Origin: Verrucomicrobiaceae bacterium
GTDB taxonomy: Bacteria > Verrucomicrobiota > Verrucomicrobiae > Verrucomicrobiales > Akkermansiaceae
DNA length: 12,116 bases
Assembly (NCBI GenBank): GCA_003820635.1
Contig: RPOS01000094.1
Location: 1 to 12,116, forward strand
Direction: 5' to 3'
This document shows positions 12,076 to 12,116 of the stretch, piece after piece (the first letter of the stretch is position 1; the number at the start of each line of letters is the position of its first letter). Below the pieces are notes generated by a model that saw nothing but the letters and a program-made list of their open reading frames with translations, was not told the origin of the DNA and did not search any database. The translations under genes were made by a program, and so were the position numbers.

Positions 12076-12116
12076 CTAGAACCGCCACACTCCCAGCGTG
12101 CGTCCGATCCGGCAGG
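12076..12116 (-). CDS. Possible 3' end of a minus-strand gene running off the window
   Basis: On the minus strand one frame is open from the window edge to TAG at 12078-12076, giving ...CRIGRTLGVWRF as the last residues. That looks like a real protein C-terminus, and a convergent gene here would match the other convergent pair, which is also separated by an inverted repeat. Only 12 codons are visible, so this is weak. Confidence 0.3.
   Translation of the reverse strand, partial: CRIGRTLGVWRF

Noticed and set aside
1..12116. Defence system, prophage, CRISPR array or insertion sequence
   Set aside because: No transposase, integrase, restriction, toxin or Cas-like protein and no regularly spaced repeats were seen; the only repeats are the short intergenic ones listed.

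Overview
The window is GC-rich bacterial chromosome, by eye a little over 60% GC. Several things point to Verrucomicrobiota, probably Verrucomicrobiales (Luteolibacter/Akkermansiaceae-like). These are the C-terminal signature of the LacI-type regulator, the long signal peptidase I with an extra cytoplasmic N-terminus, the CCACGAAA-type and GGAGTGCGG-type palindromic intergenic repeats, and the lack of Shine-Dalgarno sites. This assignment is inference from remembered family features, not a database match.

Layout. Positions 1-297 (+) hold the 3' end of a LacI-family regulator, which overlaps the 3' end of hpt (261-797, -), a purine-salvage phosphoribosyltransferase. A 364-bp gap (798-1161) holds a perfect hairpin, a short direct repeat and a weak hpt promoter. 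A minus-strand block follows, transcribed from 5590 towards 1162: a GspE/PilB assembly ATPase, a GspF/PilC platform protein and a PepP-type Xaa-Pro aminopeptidase. Divergent from it is a secreted YafK/DpaA-like YkuD enzyme (5743-6501, +). An inverted CCACGAAA repeat separates that gene from a convergent minus-strand pair, a glycoside hydrolase-glycosyltransferase fusion and a GNAT acetyltransferase that overlap by ATGA (9367 to 6669). Divergent from the fusion is a plus-strand block: signal peptidase I (9477-10694), a squalene/phytoene synthase 8 bp downstream, and a small proline-rich lipoprotein (11570-11908). The window ends in a 162-bp palindromic element with perfect 26-bp arms and what may be the last codons of a minus-strand gene.

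The genes are mostly core or cell-envelope functions: pilus or secretion machinery, peptidoglycan editing, signal peptide removal, isoprenoid synthesis, glycan synthesis and a lipoprotein. I see no phage, defence island, CRISPR array, tRNA or rRNA. The clearest unusual signal is regulatory. Most starts lack a Shine-Dalgarno site, several have a -10-like hexamer 6-7 nt before the start codon (the geometry of leaderless mRNAs), and four starts are directly preceded by CGCGCC. The most unusual protein is the GH-GT2 fusion, which carries both catalytic glutamates of a clan-A hydrolase but no signal peptide, plus an unrecognised C-terminal module.
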